From Corynebacterium yonathiae (GTDB lineage Bacteria; Actinomycetota; Actinomycetes; Mycobacteriales; Mycobacteriaceae), in contig NZ_JAKMUZ010000008.1 in NCBI RefSeq assembly GCF_027570195.1, positions 1 to 64,000 of the forward strand: DNA of 64,000 nt, in the 5' to 3' direction. This document shows positions 1 to 8,619 of this stretch, piece by piece. A program made the position numbers and the translations under genes. Numbering within the stretch: the first letter of the stretch is position 1; each line of letters begins with the position of its first letter. The notes under the pieces are model-generated. The model was not told the origin of the DNA and did no database searches. It saw only the letters and a list, made by a program, of their open reading frames with translations.

Positions 1-1666
1 TGACTCCCTCAACATCGTCGTTAACCTTGATGTTAACAACCTGTTCACCGGAAGACTTCTCTGGAGTGAAAGTAGCCTCACCAGTACCCAGAACAGTCTC
101 GCCATCCTCCTTGGAGATGAGCTCAGCCTTCAGAGTGTATTCCTTACCCGGAACCAGGTCGGTGTACTTGACGGTGTCCTTGACAGTAACGCCAGCCTTT
201 ACCTGAGTAGCGTTGTCAAAGTCAGCATTGGTATGAATCTCCGGCTTCCACTCAGTGTTGACGGTCTGCTTCTCATCGTTGAGGTCTTCGTGAGTAGCAA
301 TCGTGTTCTCATCAGTGGAATTAGGGGTTTCCTCACCGTGCTTATCTACCTCGGTGGATACGAGCTTCTCGAAGGCAACCGCTGCGTCAACAGCAGGATC
401 TGCATTGTCGTTGACGATGATCTCGACATTCTTCTCACCAGCAGGCTGATTCGGGACAAACTCCGCAGATCCTTCACCCAGTACAGTCTTGCCATCAGCC
501 TTGGAGATCAGCTTCGCCTTCAGGGTGTAATTCTTACCCGGAACAAGATCCTCATACGTCACAGTGTCAATAACCGTGACACCCTTTTCTACACGGTTGC
601 CATCCTTAATGGAAGCTTCCGTTTCAATCTTGGGTTCAAGATCCTTTTCCTGCTCGCTAGTAGTAGGAGTCGGTTCCGGATTAGGAACAACATCGGTCGT
701 CTTATCCGGAGTCGTCTCGGAGGTGGTGTCCTTCGGAGTGGTTGATTCAGAACTAGACGGCTCAGTATTTTCGGTCGTCTCACTGTTAGAGGTAGTCTCC
801 TCATCCGAACTCTCAGGGGAGGTCTCCTCAGTTGGCTTTTCCTCCGTATTTGGAGTCTCTGGAGAGGTCGTCGGCTCTTCGGAGTCACCACCGTTGTCGG
901 GCTCATCAGGCAGACCAGGCTGGTCTACCGGAATGACAGACTGCGCCTTCGAATTGCGATTATTGTTCGGATGCACAACGGTAATAAATGCATCAGCAGG
1001 CTGCTTTGCTATCTCCACCGTCGGGTCATTTACAAGCTGCGGCCTATATTCGGTTCCCTCAATTTTATAACCCGTAAGTGCCGTAAACTCTTCGTGCGAT
1101 CCAGTAAACCCTGGGAAATAGTCTTTGCTGTTCCCTACAATAGTTTTATATGGTAGATACTTTGGGTTCTCTGGCGAATTGAGGAACATCAACAGGTAGA
1201 CGTAATAATTAGCAGCCGATTTTTTATCCCCTTGGACGGCTGCAGCTTCCATCTTCCGTCCAAGATTAATGACGGCGTCGTGATACCTCTCATCAAACTC
1301 AAGTTTCGTAGCGTTCTTCTTTTCATACGCTTCGAACGTATTGAGAGGGGTTTTAGCATGCGGCTCGATACACCACGCCCAGCCCACGTCATTATTTTGG
1401 TTTCCACCATTGTTAAAGCCGGGCCCTGCTGGCTCTCCTGCCCAAACAAGCAAACCCCAGGAGTAGTCCGCGGCGAAATGCTGCGGGTCTTTTTCTTCCT
1501 TTTTAAGCTCATTGCCCAATGTAGTGTTTGGCGCAAAATCGGTAGGCTCAGCAACCTGCGCCTTAGCCCCCGGAACGGTGACCATGGCCGCAATTACCGC
1601 GATTGCAGCGAGCACCGCGGTAAAGACCATCCACCCCTCTCGGGATACGTTTCTTAATTTACTCAT
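1..1666 (-). CDS. VaFE-repeat surface-anchored protein, 5' part (runs off the window)
   Basis: This reads as a secreted, probably cell-wall-anchored adhesin or pilin-like protein. The ATG at 1666 follows a GAGGAAAG ribosome site. Residues 1 to about 37 form a signal peptide with a basic N-terminus, a hydrophobic run and a PGAKAQ-like cleavage area. A folded N-terminal domain follows, with a WAWCIEPH segment near residue 97 that recalls the Cys region of thioester-domain adhesins; I did not find the partner TQ motif. From about residue 250 to 330 there is a Ser/Thr/Glu/Pro-rich stalk. Two repeats of roughly 110 residues then begin, each with PGKxYTLKA, a Lys-rich beta core and an AFEKLVSTEVD-type end, which marks the VaFE family (Cna-B-like, likely isopeptide-bonded). 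The second repeat is cut by the window edge, so the sorting signal cannot be seen. Family assignment is firm; the ligand is unknown. Confidence 0.85.
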   Translation of the reverse strand, partial: MSKLRNVSREGWMVFTAVLAAIAVIAAMVTVPGAKAQVAEPTDFAPNTTLGNELKKEEKDPQHFAADYSWGLLVWAGEPAGPGFNNGGNQNNDVGWAWCIEPHAKTPLNTFEAYEKKNATKLEFDERYHDAVINLGRKMEAAAVQGDKKSAANYYVYLLMFLNSPENPKYLPYKTIVGNSKDYFPGFTGSHEEFTALTGYKIEGTEYRPQLVNDPTVEIAKQPADAFITVVHPNNNRNSKAQSVIPVDQPGLPDEPDNGGDSEEPTTSPETPNTEEKPTEETSPESSDEETTSNSETTENTEPSSSESTTPKDTTSETTPDKTTDVVPNPEPTPTTSEQEKDLEPKIETEASIKDGNRVEKGVTVIDTVTYEDLVPGKNYTLKAKLISKADGKTVLGEGSAEFVPNQPAGEKNVEIIVNDNADPAVDAAVAFEKLVSTEVDKHGEETPNSTDENTIATHEDLNDEKQTVNTEWKPEIHTNADFDNATQVKAGVTVKDTVKYTDLVPGKEYTLKAELISKEDGETVLGTGEATFTPEKSSGEQVVNIKVNDDVEGV

Positions 1667-2333
1667 TCTTTCCTCTTCGAGCGGCACAAATACTTACATT
1701 CGTTTTCCTGCACTGCGAATGCTTTTCGCTGAGCAGAACCTGAAATTGAGACTTGAACACACTGCAGTTAATCAAGGGTTTTCTACCCAAACCTGGATCA
1801 ACTCTTATTGTGCTCTTAGGATACTATCATGGGAAAATTTAAGGCGCCAGCCAGGAATCTATAGAAATGTACATGTTATGGAAGTTTTCTAGCCCCTTAT
1901 ATGTGGTTAAAGGTGCGTGTTTTCACGAAATAGCCAACTTTAAATACACATTTTCAATTTAAGTCAGCCTCACTTTAGGTTTACGTAGCCAAGCCGCTAA
2001 CCTAATCAATACTAAGGTTGACCTTAACGATACTGGTTCAAGCGCTTCCATACGCTGCGTTTTATTTGCTTTTGTGCAAATTTGAGGATTGGCCTTGCAC
2101 TCAATTTCATCGCACTTCTCCGAGTGGCATCCCTTTAAAGTTTGACACTACAGATGTTGCAAGAGTGCATTCGATAGCAGTGCGCAACTGTTCGATGAAT
2201 CGAACCTTCAGCCAGTCTTAAACCTATTGTCACTTATCTTCACCAATAATATGTGCGCGGAATCTCTCCCTAAGGTCGTCACAATCACACTTGAGGGCCA
2301 CGCACAGGGGTGGGGAAATTTAGGCAAAGAAAA
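1667..2333. other. AT-rich intergenic region upstream of the surface protein
   Basis: I find no credible gene here on either strand. The stretch is more AT-rich than its surroundings and carries the DtxR-like sites noted separately. It probably holds the promoter and a long leader of the surface-protein gene. A possible -10 element (ATGATAGTAT on the plus strand, near 1825) was seen but is weak. Confidence 0.5.
1959..1977. promoter_or_regulatory. Possible DtxR iron box upstream of the surface protein
   Basis: The 19 bases match the DtxR/IdeR consensus (TTAGGTTAGCCTAACCTAA) at 14 positions by my count. More TAGGTT/AACCTA half-sites lie within the next 50 bases, including the 14-base palindrome TAAGGTTGACCTTA at about 2011-2024. 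The site lies about 290 bases upstream of the surface-protein start. Iron control is an inference from sequence likeness only. Confidence 0.35.
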
Positions 2334-2383
2334 ATCCGCACGGGCCCGGCAGACAAATGCCTTATCTGGTCCGCAGTGCGGAT
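2334..2383 (-). terminator. Rho-independent terminator of the small secreted protein gene
   Basis: On the minus strand ATCCGCAC pairs with GTGCGGAT, with a second inner stem (AGATAA with TTGTCT, one wobble pair), and is followed at once by TTTTTCTTT. It sits about 20 bases past the stop at 2402. Confidence 0.8.
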
Positions 2384-2401
2384 ACTGAAATCAATCAGGC
2401 C

Positions 2402-2725
2402 TTAAAGAACGGCAGTGACTTGGTAACCCTTCTCCTGTAGGAGCTGAGAGACTGCCTCGAAAGTTACGTCGTCCTTTTCAGGGTTGTAAGTCTTCGGATT
2501 CAGGGCGATATTGGCGGTGTCGCCGTCGTAACGCACGCTGATGAACTCATAGCCTGCCTCGGCATGGGCAGCATCGATAAGAGCCTGCACGTTGTCGTTA
2601 TTGCCCTGCTCAGCAACGGCAATCTGCTTCTGCTCCGGTGTCGGCGCCGCCTCCTGCGCTGTGGCGCCCAAGCCAAAGAAACTCATGATCGTGACAAGCA
2701 GGCCATTCAAGAGCTTGACAAGCAT
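2402..2725 (-). CDS. Small secreted protein of unknown function
   Basis: This encodes 107 residues. Residues 1 to about 24 are a signal peptide (MLVKLLNGLL start, cleavage near ATAQEA). The mature part of about 83 residues is acidic, has no cysteine and contains no motif I recognise; its sequence suggests an alternating alpha/beta fold. The ATG follows an AAGGGAG ribosome site with about 8 bases of spacing, and a strong terminator follows the stop, so it is a single-gene transcription unit. I know no function for it. Confidence 0.75.
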   Translation of the reverse strand: MLVKLLNGLLVTIMSFFGLGATAQEAAPTPEQKQIAVAEQGNNDNVQALIDAAHAEAGYEFISVRYDGDTANIALNPKTYNPEKDDVTFEAVSQLLQEKGYQVTAVL

Positions 2726-3022
2726 TAAAATAACTCCCTTTGATAAATACGCGGGAATAGGGCCCGCGAAATCTGAAGATTCTCTGCACTTAAAATTCTC
2801 CCAATATTAGCCTAATGTTTAACCATGTACAACAGAGAAAGGCTTAACTTGGCATATCATGACGGTGAGGGCAGCTAGGAAACACCGAAATACCCCACCG
2901 CTTCTAGGGCGAAACACGGACGGTATCGGGTGGTTGGGACAGCTGCCTTAGAGAAGCGGGAAATTACTCAGACAATAGGAAGACCTCGGGTTGCTTGCTT
3001 GAGGGACGGAGGAATCAGAACT
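2726..3022. other. Intergenic region, nothing recognised
   Basis: No open frame, RNA gene or repeat could be supported. It should contain the promoter of the 107-residue secreted protein (minus strand). Confidence 0.4.
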
Positions 3023-3786
3023 TTAAGGGCTGATGTTAGCCGCCGGGACAGAACCCAAGCAGTAGACTGCCACGCAGTTCGCAAAGGGGCACTTCAGCAT
3101 CACATCAACCTGGTTGTCCTGGCGAGCCGGCAACCCGCTGTAGATATCCAGCCGGTTCGTAAACTGAGGAGTCCGGGTAGCAGACTGACAGACGATGCCA
3201 CTAGCCTGTGAAGGGGCCTGGTCTACTAGCGGGAGAAGTGCAGGATATTCACAGTCAATCTACAAAGCTGAGCGGAATCAGGAGCAACGGCAAGACCTCC
3301 GCCGATTGCTGCCGGGATACAGCTGCACCGCTCAATGTCCGAGGATCCCAAGGGCAGGCCTGGCAGAACGGAAGCACTCAGTGCAATCGATGCGGCTTGG
3401 CAGCAACTGTTGCGGCCACCTCATCTCTGCCCTATCCCCTCCAAAATGAGGGTCCCGTCGCACTCTAATAGGTCACTGGAAGCGACGGCAGATCAATTAC
3501 CCCCTGCAACGAGGTCTTTTAACAGTAACACTCCTCCGCCTTTATTGGTCACTGTGTCGAATATGTCGATACAACGGGGCTCAAAGCTATCGTGATCTCC
3601 TTGGTATTTCCAGTAACCTATCTAAAGTTAGTTGATGGTGTTTCCACTAATGTCGCCTGGGAAAGAAGTCTTATCGAGCACGTTAGTAACGGCCCCACTC
3701 CCCCACTCTCCTGTAACTGCACACGGAGCTTGCGTAGAAATGCCGAGAGCCCCACCACGCAAGACTAACTGCGCACGGGGCTCTCA
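3023..3786 (-). pseudogene. Decayed coding sequence of unknown origin
   Basis: No intact gene is present, but the minus strand keeps several protein-like segments in different frames separated by stops. The frame stopping at 3023 is open from 3259 and ends with a Cys-containing segment (KCPFANCVAVYCLGSVP). The frame stopping at 3628 is open from 3783 and ends with KTSFPGDISGNTIN. Short protein-like runs also occur between them, and an ATG at 3424 has a GGAGGGG sequence upstream. Scattered stops and frame changes suggest one or two old genes, perhaps for a secreted Cys-containing protein. Chance open frames in G+C-rich DNA are the alternative. Confidence 0.4.
3745..3785 (-). terminator. Hairpin downstream of purA
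   Basis: GAGAGCCCC pairs with GGGGCTCTC around an inner GCGCA/TGCGT stem. On the minus strand it is followed by GGCATTTCT, so the U-tract is modest. It lies about 30 bases after the purA stop. Confidence 0.6.
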
Positions 3787-3813
3787 CACCACGGTGGCGG
3801 TAAGGACTACGCC

Positions 3814-5106
3814 TTACTGATCCTCCATCACATCGTGACGCACGATGGTCTGGTCACGGCCAGGACCGACGCCGATGTAGGAAATGCGGCAGCCGGATAG
3901 CTCCTCTAGACGCAGGACGTAGTCTTGGGCCTTTTGCGGCAGCTCCTCAAAGGTGGAGCATTCCGTGATGTCCTCGTCCCAGGCGGGCATGGTCTCAAAG
4001 ATTGGCTCGGCGTGGTGGAACTCGGACTGGGTAAGCGGCAGCTCATCGTAGCGCTTGCCATCGACGTCGTAGGCCACGCAGATAGGAATCTCGCCAATAC
4101 CGGTGAGAACGTCCAACTTGGTCAGGAAATAATCGGTAAAACCGTTCACGCGGGTGGCGTAGCGCGCAATGACGGAGTCGTACCAGCCACAACGGCGCTT
4201 GCGGCCGGTGTTCACACCAATCTCGCCGCCGGTGGTCTGCAGGTACTCGCCCCACTTATCAAAGAGCTCGGTCGGGAACGGGCCAGCACCCACGCGGGTG
4301 GTGTATGCCTTGATGATGCCCAGAGAGGTCTTGATGCGAGTCGGACCAATGCCGGACCCCACGGAAGCACCGCCGGCAGTCGGGTTAGACGAGGTCACGA
4401 ACGGGTAGGTGCCATGGTCCACGTCGAGCATGGTGGCCTGGCCGCCCTCCATTAGTACGTGCTTGCCGGCCTCGAGGGCTTGGTTAAGCTCCAGTTCGGC
4501 ATCGATAACCATCGGGCGCAGACGCTCGCGGTAGCTCAAGAAGTACTCCACGATCTGGTCGGCCTCGATGGCCTTGCGGTTATACATCTTCACCAGCATC
4601 TGGTTTTTAATGTCCAGCGCAGATTCGACCTTCTGGCGCAGGATGGATTCATCAAAGATATCCTGCACGCGAATGCCAATGCGCGCGACCTTATCGGCAT
4701 AGGTCGGACCAATGCCGCGGCCGGTGGTACCGATAGCGCGCTTGCCCAGGAAGCGTTCCTGCACGCGGTCGAGCGTCTGGTGGTAGGGCGCCACTAGGTG
4801 CGCATTGGCGGAAATCTTCAGGCGCGAGGCATTCGCACCGCGGGCTTCGAGGCCATCAATTTCATCAAAGAGCGCCTCGAGGTTAATTACCACGCCATTG
4901 CCCAGCACCGGGGTAGCGTTCTCAGACAAGATGCCGGCCGGCAGGAGCTTCAGTTCATATTTATCGCCGCCTACCACGACGGTGTGGCCGGCGTTATTGC
5001 CGCCGTTCGGCTTGACCACGTAGTCAACCTTGCCGCCGAGGATGTCGGTCGCTTTGCCCTTGCCTTCGTCGCCCCACTGGGCGCCGACAATGACGATCGC
5101 TGCCAT
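3814..5106 (-). CDS. purA: Adenylosuccinate synthetase
   Basis: It joins IMP and aspartate using GTP to give adenylosuccinate, the first committed step from IMP to AMP, in the cytoplasm. The protein has 430 residues, the usual length. The N-terminus has the nucleotide loop QWGDEGKGK, with the catalytic Asp, and NNAGHTVV with the catalytic His. [14 protein letters not shown] follows near residue 130 and the C-terminus has GVGPGRDQT. The ATG at 5106 gives the standard N-terminus [18 protein letters not shown]. It is a single gene divergent from the 282-residue protein at 5185. Confidence 0.98.
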   Translation of the reverse strand: MAAIVIVGAQWGDEGKGKATDILGGKVDYVVKPNGGNNAGHTVVVGGDKYELKLLPAGILSENATPVLGNGVVINLEALFDEIDGLEARGANASRLKISANAHLVAPYHQTLDRVQERFLGKRAIGTTGRGIGPTYADKVARIGIRVQDIFDESILRQKVESALDIKNQMLVKMYNRKAIEADQIVEYFLSYRERLRPMVIDAELELNQALEAGKHVLMEGGQATMLDVDHGTYPFVTSSNPTAGGASVGSGIGPTRIKTSLGIIKAYTTRVGAGPFPTELFDKWGEYLQTTGGEIGVNTGRKRRCGWYDSVIARYATRVNGFTDYFLTKLDVLTGIGEIPICVAYDVDGKRYDELPLTQSEFHHAEPIFETMPAWDEDITECSTFEELPQKAQDYVLRLEELSGCRISYIGVGPGRDQTIVRHDVMEDQ

Positions 5107-5184
5107 TGTTTAGTCACTTCCTCATTATTGAAGCCAAAATACTCTCCAACCTTACACTTTCCCGGCCCAAAAAGCGCGCGTAGC

Positions 5185-6033
5185 ATGGTGCGCATGCGTT
5201 TTTTGTTCCTCCGCTGCGGCGCCCCGGACATCCCCATGCCCGCTGAGGCCCACGATCTCTCGGCCGTTCCTACCCGCAAAGAGCTCGGGCTTATCGACGC
5301 CTTCTTATCCCCCCTCCTTCCCACCGACCCCACCCCCTCCCTCGACGACATCGCCGCCCAACCCGACGTCCGCCACCTCGGCGCGCCGGCCCCAGCCCCG
5401 CAGGCGCCCCACCTCACAGAGCCCGCCCGTATCGTCGTCGCCGGCTCCGACGCCGCGCTTTCGGCCGTGCTCACCCGCCTCATGCGCTCCGATCGCCTCT
5501 GGGCCGAGGTCGCCTTCATCCCCGTCCCCTCGGCCGCAGCATCCGCCTCCACCCTGTCTGCGGCCGCGCAGAACTGGGGCCTTCCCACCGCCCCGGCCGA
5601 AGCTCTCGAATTCGCTCGCACCGCCCCGGTCCGCCCCACTCCGCTCATCCGCAACGATTCCGGCCTCGCGGTCGCCGGCTCCGCCACCATCTCAGATGCC
5701 ACCAACGCCCCTTTCACCGGCGAAATCATCATCGATGACCACACACTGGCCGCCTCCTCCCCCAAGACCTTCGGCGCACGCCTTGTCCCGATGACCGACG
5801 CCCCCGGCATCCTCGCCGCCCGCGCTACCTCCCCCGTCGAGTCCCAGGGCCGCCTCCGCTCGCTCCTGCGCAAGCCCGGCCGACTCGACCCCGAATCCGT
5901 ACACACCGGCCGCGCCGTACAGGCCGGCGGCCCACAGCTGCGCGTCATCGTCGATTCGGTCCCCCACAAGCGGCCGGTGACCCGCGTGACCTTCTACCGC
6001 CACCTGCGCGATCTCCAGATCGTCCGTCCTTAG
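5185..6033 (+). CDS. Conserved corynebacterial protein, function unknown
   Basis: About 282 residues, divergent from purA. I start it at the ATG at 5185 (MVRMRFLFLRCG); the ATG at 5194 is an alternative, and the open frame further upstream is antisense to purA. No clear ribosome site is seen, so the mRNA may be leaderless. A segment near residue 85 (RIVVAGSDAALSAVLTRLM) has a Rossmann-like strand-loop-helix feel, and the order recalls diacylglycerol-kinase-type domains, but the key GGDGT motif is missing. No signal peptide or membrane segment. Codon third positions are very C-rich. Confidence 0.75.
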   Translation: MVRMRFLFLRCGAPDIPMPAEAHDLSAVPTRKELGLIDAFLSPLLPTDPTPSLDDIAAQPDVRHLGAPAPAPQAPHLTEPARIVVAGSDAALSAVLTRLMRSDRLWAEVAFIPVPSAAASASTLSAAAQNWGLPTAPAEALEFARTAPVRPTPLIRNDSGLAVAGSATISDATNAPFTGEIIIDDHTLAASSPKTFGARLVPMTDAPGILAARATSPVESQGRLRSLLRKPGRLDPESVHTGRAVQAGGPQLRVIVDSVPHKRPVTRVTFYRHLRDLQIVRP

Positions 6034-6049
6034 CCCCCGCGCGACGATT

Positions 6050-7249
6050 TCAGTCGTCGCGCCCCCACACCTCCGGCGGATAGGCCGGGTGCTGCGACGT
6101 CGGCACCAGGTGCGCTACGGCCGATTCGCGCGATAGCCCGCACACCATCAGCATGTCGACCACAATGGAACGCGTCTGGCCCAGAATCATATAGGCCGAT
6201 AACGTGCCGTCCTTGTCAATGATGTCTAGCCCGGCGCGCCCGCCCACGATGCGCAGGCGCTGCACGAGGTCCGGAATCTCAATCGCTTCGTCGTGCCCGT
6301 GCTGTTTGCCTTGGCCGTAGAGCTCGCTGATGGCGAGCATGATTTCAGAAAGCTCATCGAGCAAGTCCAGTTGCTCAGCTGAAACCTTGTCGCGATCCTC
6401 TGTTAAGCCCAATGCCTGACGGGAGAGCACACGCACGCCGCGGACCGCGTTATCCACCGGCATGAGGATACGCTCGAGAGAGCGAATGCTACGCCGCGAT
6501 GCCCACAACAGTGGAGAGACCTCCGAGGCCTCCCTACCTGACTGCGCCGCACTCAGCAGGGTATTCACGCTGTCTTGTGTACCGCGCACCGCCTCGCGCG
6601 CATCGCGGATGACGGCGGGATCTTGCTGGCGGATGCCATAAGTGACGTCGGCAAGAATGCTCGAGGCAATCTTGAGCACCTTCGATACCTCGCGCCGCGC
6701 CTCCACCAACGGGGAATTTGGAATTAGCGCGATGGTTATGAGGCCAATGCCCGAGCCGATCATCGCGTCAATCGCGCGATGCAAGCCACCCGGGCCCTCC
6801 GTGGGTGGAAAAATCGTCGCAATCAAAATCGCGCCAAAGACAATCTGATTAGTAATCAGCGGCGACTTGGTCAAAAACGAGCCCACCACCAGGCCCGCGC
6901 CCACAATGAAGAAAATCTGGAACGGCCCCTGTCCCACAATCTGGAACAACAAGTCGCCCACGGCCACGCCGATGATGCCGCCAATCGACATCTCCAGCGC
7001 CTTCTTCATCCTGTCCCCACCGGACATTCCCAGAATGATGACCGCGGAAATCGGCGCGAAGAACGGCTGCGGGTGCCCCACCACATCCCCGGCCACCCAG
7101 TACGCGAGCGCCGCACCAATGGTCGCCTGCACGATATAAACAAACCGCGACCGGATGCGGTTTATCCGCGAGAGTACCGAGCGGTCAATCACCCGCAGCT
7201 TCTGCCGCGTTGAGACTCTTTCCTTCGCTTCCGACATGCCTTCCAGCAT
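6050..7249 (-). CDS. FUSC/aromatic acid exporter family membrane protein
   Basis: About 399 residues. The N-terminal half (residues 35 to 180) holds about six hydrophobic segments with the family's PFFAPISAVIILG and NQIVFGAIL patterns. The C-terminal half is a soluble helical domain of about 200 residues. This matches small fusaric-acid-resistance-type (FUSC) proteins in the inner membrane, thought to move aromatic acids; the substrate here is unknown. The start is the ATG at 7249; the ATG at 7237 (MSEAKERV) is also possible. The HNH gene is divergent. Confidence 0.85.
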   Translation of the reverse strand: MLEGMSEAKERVSTRQKLRVIDRSVLSRINRIRSRFVYIVQATIGAALAYWVAGDVVGHPQPFFAPISAVIILGMSGGDRMKKALEMSIGGIIGVAVGDLLFQIVGQGPFQIFFIVGAGLVVGSFLTKSPLITNQIVFGAILIATIFPPTEGPGGLHRAIDAMIGSGIGLITIALIPNSPLVEARREVSKVLKIASSILADVTYGIRQQDPAVIRDAREAVRGTQDSVNTLLSAAQSGREASEVSPLLWASRRSIRSLERILMPVDNAVRGVRVLSRQALGLTEDRDKVSAEQLDLLDELSEIMLAISELYGQGKQHGHDEAIEIPDLVQRLRIVGGRAGLDIIDKDGTLSAYMILGQTRSIVVDMLMVCGLSRESAVAHLVPTSQHPAYPPEVWGRDD

Positions 7250-7414
7250 AGAAGACCGCTCCTACCATCGCCGCCGTCCCCGCGCATCTCGGCCGCCGGT
7301 TAACCTGTGGACAGCTCTTGCCGACGCCCCCTTTTCCCCCACCCATCCACAATTTCCCCCTCCCCGGCCGCGCACCACTTGTTCAGCCCTCACGTGCCCT
7401 TTAACTTCGCCTGT

Positions 7415-8470
7415 GTGAACACCGAATTCCTCTTGCTGTGCCGCCGCGGCGTCGACCTCATCGCCGAATTTAAGGGCTGCTCCGAAGACACGCTTGTCGA
7501 GGCCGGAGCCAGCCCCCTTCTGGCTGCCCAGCTCGCCCGTTTACAACACGCCTACTTCGGCCGCACATCCAATAGCCGCAAACAGCGCCTCGCGCGCGAT
7601 GCCGCCCGCAGTCGCGCCCATGACCTCGCCACGCTCGATAGCATCGAGTCCTATACCCGTCGTGTGCGCGATACCAACCGTGCTTGGGATGTGCGCCTAG
7701 AGCTCTGCCGCACCGAGGCCCGCCTCATCCCCGCCGTGGCCAAGAAGCTGCTCAAACAAATCAATCCGCCCCGCCGCCCCGAGCCTGGCGTGCGCTATAC
7801 CCGGCGCCCTGACGGCCCACACACCATCTCGATTACGGCCGATCCCACTGATATCGCCGATATCAAGGGTGTTCTCTCCTCCGTTAACAAAGACGATCCC
7901 CTTGCCGCCGCAAAGAAGATCCTCCTCGAGGGCAATCCCGGCGTGCTGCCGGCCGTGCATACCAACGTCATCCTCACCCTGGACCAGCTCGACCGCATCG
8001 TCGCCGCGCCTTCCGACGCCTCCGATATCACCCTCCAGCTCACCAACGGCGCCCGTATGACAGGCGCGCAGCTCGTCGCCCGCGCTCTCGCCCGGCGCGG
8101 CTATGTCAGCCTCGTTCACCCCGAGCACGGCCCGGTAAACCTGTATCGCACCGAGCGCATGGCCACATGGAAGCAGCGCATGCTCGCCGCGGCCGAGCAT
8201 CCCGTGTGCGCGTGGCCAGGCTGCAATACGCCCGCCGACGACGCTCAAGTCCACCATCTCACCGCCTGGTCCGCCGGCGGGCCCACAAACCAAGAAAACC
8301 TGGTCACCTTGTGTGCGCACCACAACGCCGTCAACCAAGATGATCCCTCTCGGCCCACGGAACGCGGCCGCATGGTGCGCGTCAATGGCCGCATCGCCTG
8401 GGTGCCGCCATGGAGCAATACCCCACGTTTTATCCCCAGCCCCGCTCGGCCACCGAATCTCCGCACCTAG
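7415..8470 (+). CDS. HNH endonuclease domain protein
   Basis: About 351 residues from a GTG at 7415 (VNTEFLLLCRRG); the frame is open further upstream but those codons look non-coding. The first 230 residues are a helical region like those in the DUF222-type HNH proteins common in actinobacteria. The C-terminus holds the nuclease fold: CAWPGCNTP, then VHHLTAWSAGG, NQENLVTLCAHHNAVNQ, giving paired Cys for a structural zinc and the catalytic His-Asn-His. The role is uncertain; such proteins occur in many copies in actinobacteria. No methylase lies next to it, so restriction is not implied. Confidence 0.85.
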   Translation: MNTEFLLLCRRGVDLIAEFKGCSEDTLVEAGASPLLAAQLARLQHAYFGRTSNSRKQRLARDAARSRAHDLATLDSIESYTRRVRDTNRAWDVRLELCRTEARLIPAVAKKLLKQINPPRRPEPGVRYTRRPDGPHTISITADPTDIADIKGVLSSVNKDDPLAAAKKILLEGNPGVLPAVHTNVILTLDQLDRIVAAPSDASDITLQLTNGARMTGAQLVARALARRGYVSLVHPEHGPVNLYRTERMATWKQRMLAAAEHPVCAWPGCNTPADDAQVHHLTAWSAGGPTNQENLVTLCAHHNAVNQDDPSRPTERGRMVRVNGRIAWVPPWSNTPRFIPSPARPPNLRT

Positions 8471-8543
8471 CCACCCGGTCCTTAGCCCTCGGTCCCACCA
8501 CCAGCCAGCGCTGCCTGCGGAATCCCGACCCTGGCCGAAGGCA

Positions 8544-8576
8544 TGAAAAAGCCGCCTCCCACACGGGGAAGCGGCC
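8544..8576 (-). terminator. Terminator of the aldolase gene
   Basis: On the minus strand GCCGCTTCCC pairs with GGGAGGCGGC around a five-base loop, followed by TTTTT. It begins about 45 bases past the stop at 8620 and is a canonical intrinsic terminator. Confidence 0.9.
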
Positions 8577-8619
8577 AGTTCGGCGCGCCTACTTAAGAGA
8601 CTGCCGCAGCTTGGAAACT

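Noticed and set aside
2930-3468. Three overlapping plus-strand open frames in the 3 kb region
   Set aside because: They lack ribosome sites and give unstructured translations; the minus strand shows the protein-like segments instead.
4971-5969. 332-codon minus-strand frame over the purA start and the next gene
   Set aside because: It overlaps the plus-strand gene at 5185 and the beginning of purA; low-complexity Ala/Arg/Ser translation.
7307-7414. Upstream extension of the HNH gene from 7307
   Set aside because: The added residues are Pro/His/Ser-rich without family likeness; the GTG at 7415 fits better.
7697-8338. 213-codon minus-strand open frame inside the HNH gene
   Set aside because: It is antisense to the nuclease, whose motifs are clear; the frame is open because of the C-rich third codon positions.
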